This document shows, piece by piece, positions 1 to 6,697 of a DNA stretch of 14,826 nucleotides. The position numbers and the translations under genes were made by a program. Origin of the DNA: RGIG2041 sp045532715 (GTDB lineage: Bacteria; Bacillota; Clostridia; UBA1381; UMGS1253); assembly GCA_045532715.1 (NCBI GenBank), contig JAZSGM010000087.1, positions 1-14,826 on the forward strand, written 5' to 3'. Numbering within the stretch: the stretch's first letter is position 1; the number at the start of each line of letters is the position of its first letter. The notes under the pieces were generated by a model. That model saw only the letters and a list, made by a program, of their open reading frames with translations. It was not told where the DNA came from and did no database searches.

Positions 1-429
1 GTCGCAAGAAAGCTTGCGGCACTGCTTAGCGCAATGCACGCAAACGGCAAGCTGCCAAAATCGATTCTCTACACCTTAAAGCCGTCCGACAACTACACGC
101 TCTCCACCATGCTCGGCAACTTCGCCGAAGGCGGTGTGCGCGGTAAGATTCAGTTCGGCTCCGCTTGGTGGTTCTACGACCACTATGAGGGTATGAACCG
201 TCACTTCAAGGATCTGGCATCCTTAAGCTCCATCGGTACATTTTTGGGTATGCTCACTGACTCAAGAAGCTTCCTCTCCTACCCGAGACATGAATACTTC
301 AGACGTATCGTCTGCAACATTCTCGGTGAATGGGTTGAAAGCGGTCAGTATCCGAACGACGACGAAGCACTCACAGCAATCGTGAAAAACATCTGCTGTG
401 ACAACATCAAGGCATATTTGGGATTCTAA
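1..429 (+). CDS. uxaC: Glucuronate/galacturonate isomerase, C-terminal part (5' end outside window)
   Basis: Uronate isomerase converts D-glucuronate to D-fructuronate and D-galacturonate to D-tagaturonate, the first cytosolic step of hexuronate catabolism. The frame is open from base 1, so the N-terminal two thirds lie outside the window; 142 codons remain. The visible part is highly diagnostic of the UxaC C-terminus: a GNFAEGGVRGKIQFGSAWWF block, then GMLTDSRSFLSYPRHEYFRR, close to the family signature (LTDSRSFLSYPRHEYFRR). The natural end NIKAYLGF is followed by TAA and a strong terminator, so this is the last gene of its transcript. Its partners (uxuA, uxuB, kdgK and similar) would be expected upstream. 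The call is confident; only the missing 5' end limits it. Confidence 0.96.
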   Translation, partial: VARKLAALLSAMHANGKLPKSILYTLKPSDNYTLSTMLGNFAEGGVRGKIQFGSAWWFYDHYEGMNRHFKDLASLSSIGTFLGMLTDSRSFLSYPRHEYFRRIVCNILGEWVESGQYPNDDEALTAIVKNICCDNIKAYLGF

Positions 430-438
430 ACCATATTT

Positions 439-469
439 AAAAGGCGTGCACATAGGGTACACGCCTTTT
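439..469. terminator. Intrinsic terminator shared by convergent uxaC and the alpha-galactosidase remnant
   Basis: A hairpin with arms AAAAGGCGTG (439-448) and CACGCCTTTT (460-469) lies 10 bases after the uxaC stop and is followed by a T-rich tail. The A-run on the left arm lets it also work for minus-strand transcripts of the remnant gene that ends at 492. Its stem core is almost the same as in the terminators at 1350 and 5207. Confidence 0.85.
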
Positions 470-491
470 TCTTTAAGCTTATCAATCTTTG

Positions 492-1273
492 TCACGCTTT
501 GAAAGGTTTAATTCTGAACATACGCGTCGTATGCGGAGGCATTTGCGCAAGCACAATTGCTTCGGCATCCTCCAGAAATTCCTTTGCCCAGACATCACGA
601 ATTTTCGACTTTTCATCCAGGTAAACCTTCACATCTTCCGTTGTTTCGCCAAGATTAAAAACAGCGATTGCATAATCACCATTATGCAACTTCTTTTTTA
701 GAACATGAATGATTTTTTTACCGTCTTCCATCAACATATACGGTTTTGCGGCATGCGCTCGCAAAAGCCCTGCATATCGGGAAATTTCTCATTCGGCATA
801 ATCGCATCATATTTGCCGCCATATTTCCCCTGCCAGCCCGAATCTATATTGATATGCGTGTATCCGTATTCATTGATGCCGAGCGTCGCCATCTTATTTG
901 CAGCAAACTCAAGCTGCTCCTGCGTAACCTTAAAGCCGAAAGCATTCCATGAAGTAAAACCCATCAGAGGCGTCAGCTGAACTCTGTCTTTGTGGATTTC
1001 AAGCGTAATGTCCACGCTATCCTGCCCTAAAGCATTTTCTGCAATCAGCGTAATAACATAGTCGCCTTCATTCTCTGTTTTTCCCCGAACAATGCCCTCA
1101 ACAAGCTCTAACCCTTCAGGTAAATTCTTGGCTTTATATGTCATTGGGCGTTGACCGATGACGGGAATTTTAAACAAAATCGGCTTTTCAGGCGATGCAC
1201 CGTAGCATAGCGGCATGTTGATTTTTGGTGCACCCTCAAAAGGCTTCGCCTTCGCAATTCTTGTGTAGCTCAT
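492..1273 (-). pseudogene. Alpha-galactosidase (GH27-type) remnant with internal deletion and frame break
   Basis: Two adjoining minus-strand frames together look like one GH27 alpha-galactosidase lacking its middle. The first frame (1273 to 731) has a good start: ATG with GGGGAGG 6 bases upstream. It encodes a putative Ig-like/He_PIG domain (about residues 15-95), then the start of the GH27 barrel: LTPLMGFTSWNAFG near residue 101 and NIDSGWQGKYGG near 143, ending in FPDMQGFCERM. Intact enzymes continue there into the barrel strands carrying the nucleophile Asp and the acid/base Asp. Here the sequence jumps, in another frame, to a C-terminal beta-sandwich (roughly KPYMLMEDGKK to the stop at 492). 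The junction is near 750-765. About 264 residues remain of an expected 500 or more, and the catalytic residues are absent, so it should be inactive. It could instead be an assembly join; no sequence feature decides between the two. Confidence 0.85.
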
Positions 1274-1349
1274 AAAAAACCTCCCCGTTCAGCTTTTCAA
1301 GCAAAGAATCTCACATCGAATTGTATCACATATTTTTGAACAATTCAAC

Positions 1350-1380
1350 AAAAAGACGTACACAACCGTATACGCCTTTT
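1350..1380 (-). terminator. Intrinsic terminator of the Gfo/Idh/MocA operon
   Basis: Read on the minus strand the arms are AAAAGGCGTATA and GTACGTCTTTTT with a short loop. One pair is G-U in the minus-strand RNA but A-C in the plus-strand RNA, which indicates the minus transcript is the functional one. It starts 5 bases after the stop codon at 1386 and ends in a U-run, separating the operon from the alpha-galactosidase remnant. Confidence 0.75.
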
Positions 1381-1385
1381 CATTA

Positions 1386-2408
1386 TCAGTTTGGATTTTT
1401 TTCAAAGCTCTGCGTTCCTTTTTCGTAAAGGTCGCAAATCAGCTTTTGGATTTTAAGTGCCTCCCTGCCGCTGATTGCAGGCTCTCTGTCATTTTCAACT
1501 GCATCATAAAAATCCGCAATTTCACGCACGTGCTGGAATCCCCAATAGTCCTTTCCATCTTCATAAACCACATCGGGATCAATGGTTGTTTTTGCAAAAA
1601 AGCACCGTCCGTCATTTAATACGATTTGCGCATTGTCGTAATCCATCGTTACCTTTCCTTTTTCACAGAAGAGTCTGATTTCAATCGGCTCATCACAGCC
1701 ATAGTTATTCATCGCCCAAAAGCTTAGTGTTGCACCACCCTTATAGCGAACAAAGCCCTCTGCAGTATCATCAACCTCCATAATGGAATGACCTCTGTTT
1801 GCCATATGCACCTGTACACTTTCAACCTCATCGTTGATAAACCAGTTTGCCAAATCCACAGAGTGAATTGCCTGGTCGATTAAAACGCCACCGCCTTCTT
1901 TGTCCCACGTGCCTTTCCAATCAGACAGACTGTAATATTCATCCGGCTTACTCCACGTCAGTACGACTCTTGCCGAGATAATTCTCCCCAGTGTTCCGTC
2001 TTCAATTTTTTCTTTAACCAACTTTGCCGAGTCGTTAAATCTGCATTGAAAAATAATACCGTACTTTACATTATTTTTCTCTGCCAGCGCGACATTTTCG
2101 AGGGCATCCTCGTATTTGATGCTCATGGGCTTTTCACAAAGCACATTGACACCGGCTTCAATCGCATACTTCGAAATAATCGGGTGCAGATAATGCGGCA
2201 CGCATACATGCACAACGTCAATGTTTTCCTTGTTTATAAGCGCTTTATAATCATAATATGCTTTGCAGCTGTATTTTTTTGCCGCTTTGTCCGCGCGTTC
2301 TTTTTTAATGTCACAAACGCCGACAATCTGTGCGTTTTCAAGATGATGCGCGCTCGTTGCGTGCATCGTAAATATATTACCACAGCCCACAATTCCAACT
2401 CTAAGCAT
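1386..2408 (-). CDS. Gfo/Idh/MocA family NAD(P)-dependent oxidoreductase (operon gene 3)
   Basis: A cytosolic dehydrogenase of 340 residues, the usual family length. The N-terminal Rossmann fold begins MLRVGIVGCGNIF (GxGxxx nucleotide loop at residues 8-13). The family motif CEKP is at 91-94 with catalytic Lys93, and the C-terminal alpha/beta domain carries GGGVLIDQAIHSVDLANWF with Asp178 and His182 at the expected catalytic positions. I chose the ATG at 2406-2408, 9 bases after GGAGG (2418-2422). An upstream start at 2450 would add 14 residues before the Rossmann strand. The chosen start overlaps the stop of the preceding gene by 8 bases, pointing to translational coupling. The family oxidises or reduces sugar, inositol and glycoside hydroxyls; the substrate cannot be read from sequence. 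Confidence 0.92.
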   Translation of the reverse strand: MLRVGIVGCGNIFTMHATSAHHLENAQIVGVCDIKKERADKAAKKYSCKAYYDYKALINKENIDVVHVCVPHYLHPIISKYAIEAGVNVLCEKPMSIKYEDALENVALAEKNNVKYGIIFQCRFNDSAKLVKEKIEDGTLGRIISARVVLTWSKPDEYYSLSDWKGTWDKEGGGVLIDQAIHSVDLANWFINDEVESVQVHMANRGHSIMEVDDTAEGFVRYKGGATLSFWAMNNYGCDEPIEIRLFCEKGKVTMDYDNAQIVLNDGRCFFAKTTIDPDVVYEDGKDYWGFQHVREIADFYDAVENDREPAISGREALKIQKLICDLYEKGTQSFEKNPN

Positions 2409-3381
2409 TTCTAATTTCCTCCAGCACAAATTCAAGCGAATCAACAGCATCCTTCAAAGTGGCTTTTCCTACGGCCTCACCATTTTTAACACAGCTCGTA
2501 AAATAAACCAACTCGTTGTAGTAACCACCCAAATCGGAAATATTGCCGCCCTCAAAGCCGTCACCCAAACCTGTTTGCTTTTCAATTTTAATTTCTTCTG
2601 CCGAAGCGTCCGTATAAAGCATAAGCTTACCGCCGGCATTTTCTACAACGCCGTTTTCAAATACAACTCTGAAGGTTGCTTCAAAAGGATGCGTACCCGG
2701 TAAGCCCCATGTACCTTCTACACCAACAACAAAATCATCATATGTCAAAAGCGAGTTAATGTAAGACGCTTTTTCGCCAAGGATGTTTTTAACCGACTTG
2801 ATGGTATTCGGCTTTCCGAACATCGACAGCACATAGTCCATATCGTGAATATGCAAATCCTGCGCTGCACCGCCCGAAAGCTCGTTTTTTAACAGCCAAT
2901 CCTCCCAACCCCAGGTCGGCACAGGGCTGATTCTTCTGAAATTCGCATTGATAATCTTCCCCATTTTTCCGGAAGCAATGATTTTTGCAAGCTCAACATA
3001 TTCGTCCCAAAAACGGATGACCTGCCCAATCTGAACCTGAACACCGGTCTCCTTTGCCTTTTGAAGCATCAGCTTGCCCTCATCGTCTGTGAGCGCGACC
3101 GGCTTTTCAACAAAAACATACTTCACCTTTTCCATAGCTGCCATAGCGTACGCGGCGTGCAAATATGTAGGCAAGCAAATGTCGATAATATCAACCTCTG
3201 CCGATTGAATCAAATCATAGCCATCACCGTAGATATTAGCGTTTGTGCCTTCTGCCAGCTTTTCGGCGCATTCTTTTCTGATATCCGCCAGTGCGACGAT
3301 TTCAACACCTTCTATGTTTTTATAGCAGTTTGCATGCATGGTTCCCATAAAGCCGCAACCGATTAAACCAACTTTAATCAT
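2401..3381 (-). CDS. Gfo/Idh/MocA family NAD(P)-dependent oxidoreductase (operon gene 2)
   Basis: A second, clearly divergent member of the same family, 326 residues. MIKVGLIGCGFMGTMHANCY gives the Rossmann GxGxxG loop (residues 8-13), VEKP is at 91-94 with catalytic Lys93, and GGAAQDLHIHDMDY supplies Asp175 and His179. The start is ATG at 3379-3381 behind GGGAGG (3390-3395), whose bases overlap the end of the upstream gene; only 2 bases separate the two genes. Having two family members beside a TIM-barrel isomerase-like protein suggests a multi-step oxidation, rearrangement and reduction of one sugar or glycoside. Inositol catabolism and 3-keto-glycoside routes are known precedents. The particular substrate is not determinable here. 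Confidence 0.93.
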   Translation of the reverse strand: MIKVGLIGCGFMGTMHANCYKNIEGVEIVALADIRKECAEKLAEGTNANIYGDGYDLIQSAEVDIIDICLPTYLHAAYAMAAMEKVKYVFVEKPVALTDDEGKLMLQKAKETGVQVQIGQVIRFWDEYVELAKIIASGKMGKIINANFRRISPVPTWGWEDWLLKNELSGGAAQDLHIHDMDYVLSMFGKPNTIKSVKNILGEKASYINSLLTYDDFVVGVEGTWGLPGTHPFEATFRVVFENGVVENAGGKLMLYTDASAEEIKIEKQTGLGDGFEGGNISDLGGYYNELVYFTSCVKNGEAVGKATLKDAVDSLEFVLEEIRNA

Positions 3382-3383
3382 AT

Positions 3384-4223
3384 TTATTTCCTCCCTAAAA
3401 TTCTGTCCATTGCATTGGACGTATTGTAGATAATCGTATCGCTGTACTGCTTATACGGCGGAATCATTTCCCCGGTTACCCAACTGTCGTAGCCGACTGC
3501 ATCGAGTGCATTTTTTACTGCGATATAGTTCACATCGCCTGCAAGCAGGTCCACAAACCCGTCCAAGCTGCCGACGCTGACTCTGTAATCCTTAAAGTGC
3601 ACCTTCTTAATACGCTTACCCAAAATCTTAATCCACTGCTCCGGATAGCCGCTGTAGAGCACATTACCAACATCAAAGTATGAACCGACATACGGCGAAT
3701 TCACCTTATCAATAAAGTCGCGCATTTCCATCGGCGATAGCAGGAATTTGTTCCATACGTTTTCAACGCCGATGCTTACCTTTAACTCCTCTGCAACCGG
3801 TGCAAGCTCGCGCAGCGCCTCAAGCGCTCTGTCATAGGCCACATCATAGTCAATCACTTCGCTATCCGGCTCAAACACAACGTGCACAGCCCCCGGCACA
3901 ACTAAGATTGTGTCGCAACCGAGCCAAGCGGCAACCTGCAGCTGCTTTTTCGTAATTTCTTTCGCTTTTTCTCTGTTTTCCGCTTTATCGGAGGTGTAGT
4001 TATATGTCCAGTAAAGGCCGCTCGCTACGCTGTAAAGCTCAACGCCGACCTCCTCTGCCAGTTTCTTAACGGCAAGAATGTCCTCTTTTGTGGACGCAAG
4101 CGAAACCGGACCGAATTCATCAAGCGCAACCTCTACGCCGTCAAATCCGGCTTTCTTTGCGATTTCGAAACACTTTTTTAAGTCGCTTTCCGTAAACGAC
4201 CAGATGCTGATGCCTTTTTTCAT
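3384..4223 (-). CDS. Sugar phosphate isomerase/epimerase-like TIM-barrel protein (AP endonuclease 2 superfamily), operon gene 1
   Basis: A 279-residue xylose-isomerase-like TIM barrel, the usual size. It starts MKKGISIWSF. The four metal-ligand positions typical of the superfamily are present: Glu154 (GVEN), Asp184 (SYFDVGN), His209 (VHFKD) and Glu252 (TGEM), supporting an active divalent-metal isomerase, epimerase or lyase. ATG at 4221-4223 follows AGGAGG (4235-4240) at 11 bases. It is the first gene of a three-gene operon with two Gfo/Idh/MocA dehydrogenases and is divergent from an AraC regulator. Relatives include ketose 3-epimerases, inosose dehydratase (IolE) and the barrel subunits of C-glycoside-cleaving systems. 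I cannot choose between these from sequence alone. Confidence 0.9.
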   Translation of the reverse strand: MKKGISIWSFTESDLKKCFEIAKKAGFDGVEVALDEFGPVSLASTKEDILAVKKLAEEVGVELYSVASGLYWTYNYTSDKAENREKAKEITKKQLQVAAWLGCDTILVVPGAVHVVFEPDSEVIDYDVAYDRALEALRELAPVAEELKVSIGVENVWNKFLLSPMEMRDFIDKVNSPYVGSYFDVGNVLYSGYPEQWIKILGKRIKKVHFKDYRVSVGSLDGFVDLLAGDVNYIAVKNALDAVGYDSWVTGEMIPPYKQYSDTIIYNTSNAMDRILGRK

Positions 4224-4335
4224 TTTTTAAAAAACCTCCTTGTTTTTTCTTTAATACTATGTTAAAATATCTGCAAGAATTTTTCTATGTATTTTTTTAC
4301 TCTGTTTGTATAATTTTGTAAACAAAGGTGATATT
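4224..4335. promoter_or_regulatory. Divergent promoter region between the dehydrogenase operon and its AraC-type regulator
   Basis: A very A/T-rich 112-base divergent gap. On the plus strand a perfect TATAAT sits at 4309-4314, 21 bases before the regulator ATG, with no good -35. On the minus strand a possible -10 (TATTAA, positive-strand 4251-4256) lies 17 bases after a poor TTCTTG. A divergent arrangement with an AraC-family gene is the usual layout for local control, so a regulator binding site is expected here, but I see no clear direct-repeat operator. Confidence 0.45.
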
Positions 4336-5205
4336 ATGAAATTGAATTATACCAAGCACCGCCTATCAAATCTAATCAGCATAAGCAAAATTGTAACCGT
4401 GCATTATTACGAATTTTCCAAAAACTTCGTTTTTGACGGAGAAAGCCATAATTTTTGGGAAATGGTCTATGTGGATAAAGGACAAGTAGACATTCGTGCC
4501 GGTGAAAACACTTTCACGCTCAAGCAGGGACAGGTTGCCTTTCATAAGCCGAATGAATTCCACACCATACGCACTGACGGCGAAAATGCTGCTGATGTAT
4601 TTGTCATTGCGTTTGTATGCTCATCATCGTCTATGGATTTTTTCAAAAAGAAAATTTCTGTTCTTTCCGCAAAGATGAAAAAACAAATCTTTTCTCTGAT
4701 GGAAGAGTGTCTGTCCACCTTCGAAACAATGCCGATCACCGGCATCGAGTTGGTATTAAAAGAAAGCGCACCCATCGGCGGTCAGCAGATGATTCGCATC
4801 CATCTTGAAGAATTTTTGATTTTGCTATTGCGCGAGCACAGCGCAAAAGAGCACGTTCCCTACTTTCCGACAAAGGAAAGCATGGAAAACCACCTGGTGG
4901 AAGAAATGATTTCCATCATAGAAAACCACACCTATAAGATGCTGTCCGTGCAGAACCTCTGTACACAATTAAACTATTCACGGACATACCTTTCCGGCAT
5001 CTTCAAAGCATCTACAGGTCTGTCAATCAGTGAATACATCACAAAAACCAAAATCAAAGAGGCCAAAAAGCTCATCCGTACAAACCAATACACTTTTGCC
5101 GAAATCTCGGAAATGCTGCAATTTGACAATCAGCACTATTTTTCAAAGGTGTTTAAAAAGGTTACAAACTTTTCACCGACACAGTATAAAAATTCCGTAT
5201 TATAA
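4336..5205 (+). CDS. AraC-family transcriptional regulator (cupin sensor + double HTH)
   Basis: A 289-residue regulator. The N-terminal cupin-like domain (about residues 15-95) includes HNFWEMVYVDKG and the AFHKPNEFHTI block that usually lines the ligand pocket. A helical linker follows, then a C-terminal AraC DNA-binding domain (about 185-289): first HTH near 203-224 (LSVQNLCTQLNYSRTYLS) and second near 252-275, ending in the characteristic QHYFSKVFKK and FSPTQYK. I start it at ATG 4336-4338 behind AAAGGTG (4324-4330). A TTG start at 4306 is rejected because it would lie inside the TATAAT. It is divergent from the isomerase/dehydrogenase operon and probably activates it in response to the substrate or an intermediate; this is inferred from position. 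Confidence 0.93.
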   Translation: MKLNYTKHRLSNLISISKIVTVHYYEFSKNFVFDGESHNFWEMVYVDKGQVDIRAGENTFTLKQGQVAFHKPNEFHTIRTDGENAADVFVIAFVCSSSSMDFFKKKISVLSAKMKKQIFSLMEECLSTFETMPITGIELVLKESAPIGGQQMIRIHLEEFLILLLREHSAKEHVPYFPTKESMENHLVEEMISIIENHTYKMLSVQNLCTQLNYSRTYLSGIFKASTGLSISEYITKTKIKEAKKLIRTNQYTFAEISEMLQFDNQHYFSKVFKKVTNFSPTQYKNSVL

Positions 5206-5206
5206 C

Positions 5207-5238
5207 AAAACGGCGTACACAATCGTGTACGCCGTTTT
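5207..5238. terminator. Bidirectional intrinsic terminator between the AraC gene and the serine hydrolase
   Basis: A perfect 14-bp stem, AAAACGGCGTACAC (5207-5220) and GTGTACGCCGTTTT (5225-5238), encloses an AATC loop. It begins 2 bases after the AraC stop codon and ends 8 bases before the last codon of the convergent serine hydrolase. A-runs and T-runs on both sides make it functional in either direction. Confidence 0.92.
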
Positions 5239-5245
5239 AATTCGC

Positions 5246-6262
5246 CTATTCTTCTAAATCTATTTTAATCGCTTCATGCAAATCTTCTCTCATTTTTGTG
5301 ACAATATCGTGCAGGTCTTCACCGTACTTTTTCATAACGGAAGCTGTGACATCCGACAAAAAAACCACATAAAATCCGCTTGCCGGGTCAACGAAAACTG
5401 ACTGACCGGTATAGCCACCATGTCCTATGCTTCCCTTCGGAAAAAGCTTACTTGTCAGCGTGTACTTATCATCCACATACACAAAGCCAAGCGCTCTGGA
5501 CTGGCTCATATTTTCTGTATAATTTTGAATTGCCATCTCAAAGGTTTCTCTTCGGATCAGCGGTGCGCCACAGCGCAAAAGCATATCCACATACTTCTGG
5601 ACATCCTCCATACACGAAAACAGCCCCGCATTCCCGGCAACGCCGCCTAAGAAGCGGCAATTGTAGTCATTTACCTTGCCCGCGTCCTCCGGCAAGACAT
5701 TGCTGTTGACGATATCGCTTGTTTTCTCGGGCAGAAATGAGGAACGCTGCATACCAAGCGGCTTTGCAATCTTCTCAACAAAAAGCGCATCCAGCCTTTT
5801 TCCGAAAACCTTTTCAATAATTTTCCCGAGAAGCACATAACCCGGACAGCTGTATAAGGTCTCACTTCCGATGGGTACATCCGAAGGGATTTTCAGTATA
5901 AAGTTCTGCACATTGTCATAATTGCAACCTTCAAATAGCAAGGATTTATGCCCAAAGCCCATCGTATGCACAAGCAAATCCTTGATGGTCATCTTCTGTT
6001 TTTCGACATCTGTTTCGAAAAACTTACCAACCGAATCTTCCAATGCAATTTTCTTTTGGTCTAAGGCAATCAGGCACAGCATCGTCGTAGCCATAATTTT
6101 GGTAACGGATGCCATATCAAAAAGCGTTGTAGCAGAAATGCTTTTTTCGGTCGATTCAAAAATATCCGCTAAAATATAATTTCCTCTTCCGATGCGCACA
6201 GCAATATTGCACAAATGCCCATCCTCCATATAACGTCGAATACAAGCTTTTAAATTGTTCAT
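5246..6262 (-). CDS. Serine hydrolase, beta-lactamase class C / penicillin-binding-protein-like fold
   Basis: A 338-residue protein of the beta-lactamase-related serine hydrolase family (Pfam Beta-lactamase type). The nucleophile motif SxxK is Ser52-Val-Thr-Lys55 in FDMASVTKIMATT. The second motif is at Tyr137 (LYSCPGYVLLG), with Cys where Asn is usual in the YxN triad. A GGVAGNAGLFS stretch is at 206-216, and the third motif is His281-Gly-Gly (GHGGYTGQS). No signal peptide or membrane anchor is visible, so it is probably cytosolic, which fits an esterase or peptidase better than a beta-lactamase. ATG at 6260-6262 follows AGAGG about 10 bases upstream. It is convergent with the AraC gene and transcribed alone. 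The substrate is unknown; an esterase acting on acylated sugars would suit the neighbourhood but is only a guess. Confidence 0.88.
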   Translation of the reverse strand: MNNLKACIRRYMEDGHLCNIAVRIGRGNYILADIFESTEKSISATTLFDMASVTKIMATTMLCLIALDQKKIALEDSVGKFFETDVEKQKMTIKDLLVHTMGFGHKSLLFEGCNYDNVQNFILKIPSDVPIGSETLYSCPGYVLLGKIIEKVFGKRLDALFVEKIAKPLGMQRSSFLPEKTSDIVNSNVLPEDAGKVNDYNCRFLGGVAGNAGLFSCMEDVQKYVDMLLRCGAPLIRRETFEMAIQNYTENMSQSRALGFVYVDDKYTLTSKLFPKGSIGHGGYTGQSVFVDPASGFYVVFLSDVTASVMKKYGEDLHDIVTKMREDLHEAIKIDLEE

Positions 6263-6304
6263 TTCAAAAAACCTCTTTCATATGCTGAGCTAAAGCCTAT
6301 TTAT

Positions 6305-6640
6305 TTTTATCAAGTCAAGAGAACAGTGAATAATAAGAACCCTCACTCAACACGAAATCAAAGATTTCTGTTGGGTACCCGAGAACCTTGATACTCGCAA
6401 GCTCGTATTAGGACCTACTAACTTTCCCCTAATTTTTCAACTGTTTTTCCTTTAACACTTTCCCTTAGAACCCGCGAGAATACTGGATTTTCCCGCCCCC
6501 GTTACCAGGAGTAAAAATGCTTGCTTGCAAGGGCATTTTTACGACGCCGTCAATATTGCAAAATGTACGAAGTACATTGGCGGCAAAGCCGCAAAGACTT
6601 GTAACGCAAGGCTTGTTGCATATATTATAGTATATGTAAA
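6305..6640. repeat. Hairpin-rich intergenic element in the gap upstream of the serine hydrolase
   Basis: The gap 6263-6697 holds no credible gene. From 6354 it carries short perfect hairpins with mostly 3-5 base loops: GAAATCaaaGATTTC (6354-6368), a 10-bp stem GTAAAAATGC/GCATTTTTAC (6511-6520 with 6533-6542) enclosing a small inner stem, AATGTACgaaGTACATT (6562-6578), GCGGCaaaGCCGC (6580-6592) and CTTGtaacgCAAG (6598-6610). The part 6305-6505 lacks such stems and reads in minus-strand frames as short stretches interrupted by several stops, so it is probably a non-coding repeat or a decayed reading frame. The style matches the array at 13898-14089. The minus-strand serine hydrolase promoter must lie at its left edge; TTGACT (complement of 6313-6318) is a possible -35 with no convincing -10. 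Confidence 0.6.
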
Positions 6641-6678
6641 TATCAAAATCGGCAAACTAATCTTTTAAATTGTATGGA

Positions 6679-6691
6679 CTTGACACGAGTA
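6679..6691 (+). repeat. Left terminal inverted repeat of the radical SAM cassette
   Basis: CTTGACACGAGTA is the exact reverse complement of 9704-9716. It lies 6 bases beyond the stop codon of the HemN-like gene. If the repeat is taken as 12 bp (6680-6691), the trinucleotide GAC sits directly outside it (6677-6679), as it does outside the right copy (9716-9718). Confidence 0.7.
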
Positions 6692-6697
6692 CAAATA

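Noticed and set aside
2046..2414. Plus-strand 122-codon open frame inside the dehydrogenase gene, and similar long opposite-strand frames such as 12023-12829
   Set aside because: They are antisense to clearly conserved enzyme genes, show no family motifs or ribosome sites, and have the composition expected of shadow frames.
4306..4335. Longer N-terminus of the AraC regulator from TTG at 4306
   Set aside because: The codons overlap a perfect TATAAT, while ATG at 4336 has a good ribosome site and fits the family N-terminus.
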